This document shows, in pieces, positions 48,915 to 49,310 of a stretch of DNA of 49,310 nucleotides. The stretch is from Asticcacaulis sp. UBA2476 (GTDB taxonomy: Bacteria > Pseudomonadota > Alphaproteobacteria > Caulobacterales > Caulobacteraceae): NCBI GenBank assembly GCA_002342035.1, contig DDPE01000018.1:1-49310 (forward strand), read 5' to 3'. The position numbers and the translations under genes are program-made. The notes below the pieces were generated by a model. It was not told where the DNA came from and ran no database searches. It was given only the letters and a program-made list of their open reading frames with translations. Each line of letters opens with the position of its first letter. The first letter of the stretch is position 1.

Positions 48915-49310
48915 TCATATTAGCGTCTCCCAATCCGATTTCCCCTCACCCAGTTTTGGCGACGGCCCTTCGGCCACCATGCGTTCACCATTAATCACAA
49001 TGGGGGACGCCACGCCCGATACTGCCCCCAGTTCCAGCTTCATACCGCGGTGGATGACCTGCGGGTCGTTAAACACATCACTGATGCGGTTGATCGGCCC
49101 GGCAGGCACCCCCGCCGCTTCGAGTTTGGCCAACAACTCTGCCCGCGTGTGCATCATCATGAACGGCAAAAGCGCGGCCTCAAGCTGCACCCGCGATGCG
49201 ACCCGACCCGCATTGGTCTGGTAGGCGGTATTTTCTGCCACATAGTCGGCCTCCAGCACCTGACAGAACCGTCGGAACTGATGGTCATTGCCGACCGCGA
49301 CGATGACATG
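48915..49310 (-). CDS. CaiB/BaiF-family CoA-transferase, C-terminal part
   Basis: The frame runs in from the right edge; the C-terminal 131 residues are visible. HVIVAVGNDHQFRRFCQVLE, YQTNAGRVASRVQLEAALLP and AGVPAGPINRISDVFNDPQV followed by HRGM are conserved in the family III CoA-transferases (formyl-CoA, carnitine CoA-transferase). The catalytic Asp lies in the missing part. TGA 48917-48915 overlaps an ATG of the downstream reading frame. It is co-directional with the ThDP enzyme, 50 nt apart. Confidence 0.88.
   Translation of the reverse strand, partial: HVIVAVGNDHQFRRFCQVLEADYVAENTAYQTNAGRVASRVQLEAALLPFMMMHTRAELLAKLEAAGVPAGPINRISDVFNDPQVIHRGMKLELGAVSGVASPIVINGERMVAEGPSPKLGEGKSDWETLI

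Noticed and set aside
1..49310. CRISPR array
   Set aside because: No regularly spaced direct repeats and no cas-like genes were seen in the window.
47215..49310. Oxalate-degradation pair (oxalyl-CoA decarboxylase + formyl-CoA transferase)
   Set aside because: The gene pairing is suggestive, but the ThDP protein's visible motifs do not single out oxalyl-CoA decarboxylase and the CoA-transferase is incomplete.

Overview
The window looks like chromosome from an alphaproteobacterium, most likely Caulobacterales (Asticcacaulis- or Caulobacter-like). The pointers are a mitofilin-like/hemY pair, three large TonB-dependent receptors (TBDRs) with N-terminal 'VxVVGxR'-type motifs, a TBDR-associated flavin-dependent halogenase, and GC-rich coding with Shine-Dalgarno starts. 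The genus is inference.

Layout. (1) 1-1785: backbone end of a mitofilin-like gene overlapping hemY, closed by a strong terminator. (2) 1806-11807: a tRNA-Thr(CGT) integration hot spot. A solo tRNA 5' half and a short scar precede an intact tRNA. The 59-bp sequence running from its anticodon arm past its 3' end is repeated exactly at 11749-11807 and bounds an element of about 9.8 kb. Its cargo is a TcmP-family protein, an AlpA-like regulator with a coupled, apparently frameshifted gene, a 184-aa unknown, a P4-type tyrosine integrase, a small lipoprotein, a 1383-aa secreted RHS/YD-repeat protein, and a divergent pair encoding a one-YD-repeat mini protein and a TolA/TonB-like protein. (3) 11808-16230: a scarred zone with a decayed arylsulfatase tail, a DUF3857-transglutaminase-TPR protein and a decayed GNAT-toxin-like gene.

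(4) 16231-36731: a galactoside / N-acetylgalactosamine utilisation region. A BadF-type sugar kinase, AgaS-like SIS protein and GatZ/AgaZ-like protein form one operon; a DMT transporter and a GH36 enzyme form another. Divergent to these are a lipoprotein amidohydrolase and a GH27-NPCBM enzyme, followed by a DeoR/AgaR-type regulator, a TBDR, a halogenase, a DUF4874/DUF4832 lipoprotein and a second TBDR. CGAAA/TTTCG-rich repeats resembling AgaR operators sit in the promoter regions, so the cluster is probably one regulon. A 23-nt tRNA 3'-end relic at 37205-37227 lies just beyond it.

(5) 37334-40434: a secreted glycerophosphodiester phosphodiesterase and a YtcJ-like amidohydrolase. (6) 40532-46688 (perhaps to 47194): a probable cyanophycin / beta-aspartyl-peptide scavenging locus with a TBDR, a secreted fusion of a cyanophycinase-like S51 domain and an isoaspartyl peptidase, a dicarboxylate/amino-acid symporter and an Lrp/AsnC regulator. 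Two copies of the TTGTGATCAC palindrome lie between the divergent TBDR and fusion gene. (7) 47215-49310: a ThDP-dependent decarboxylase/synthase-like enzyme and the end of a CaiB/BaiF CoA-transferase, separated by a REP-like hairpin.

The most interesting systems are the RHS/mini-YD/TolA-like module inside the tRNA element, the fused cyanophycin-degrading enzyme with its transport genes, and the AgaR-like regulon. All family assignments come from reading motifs; no database search was run.
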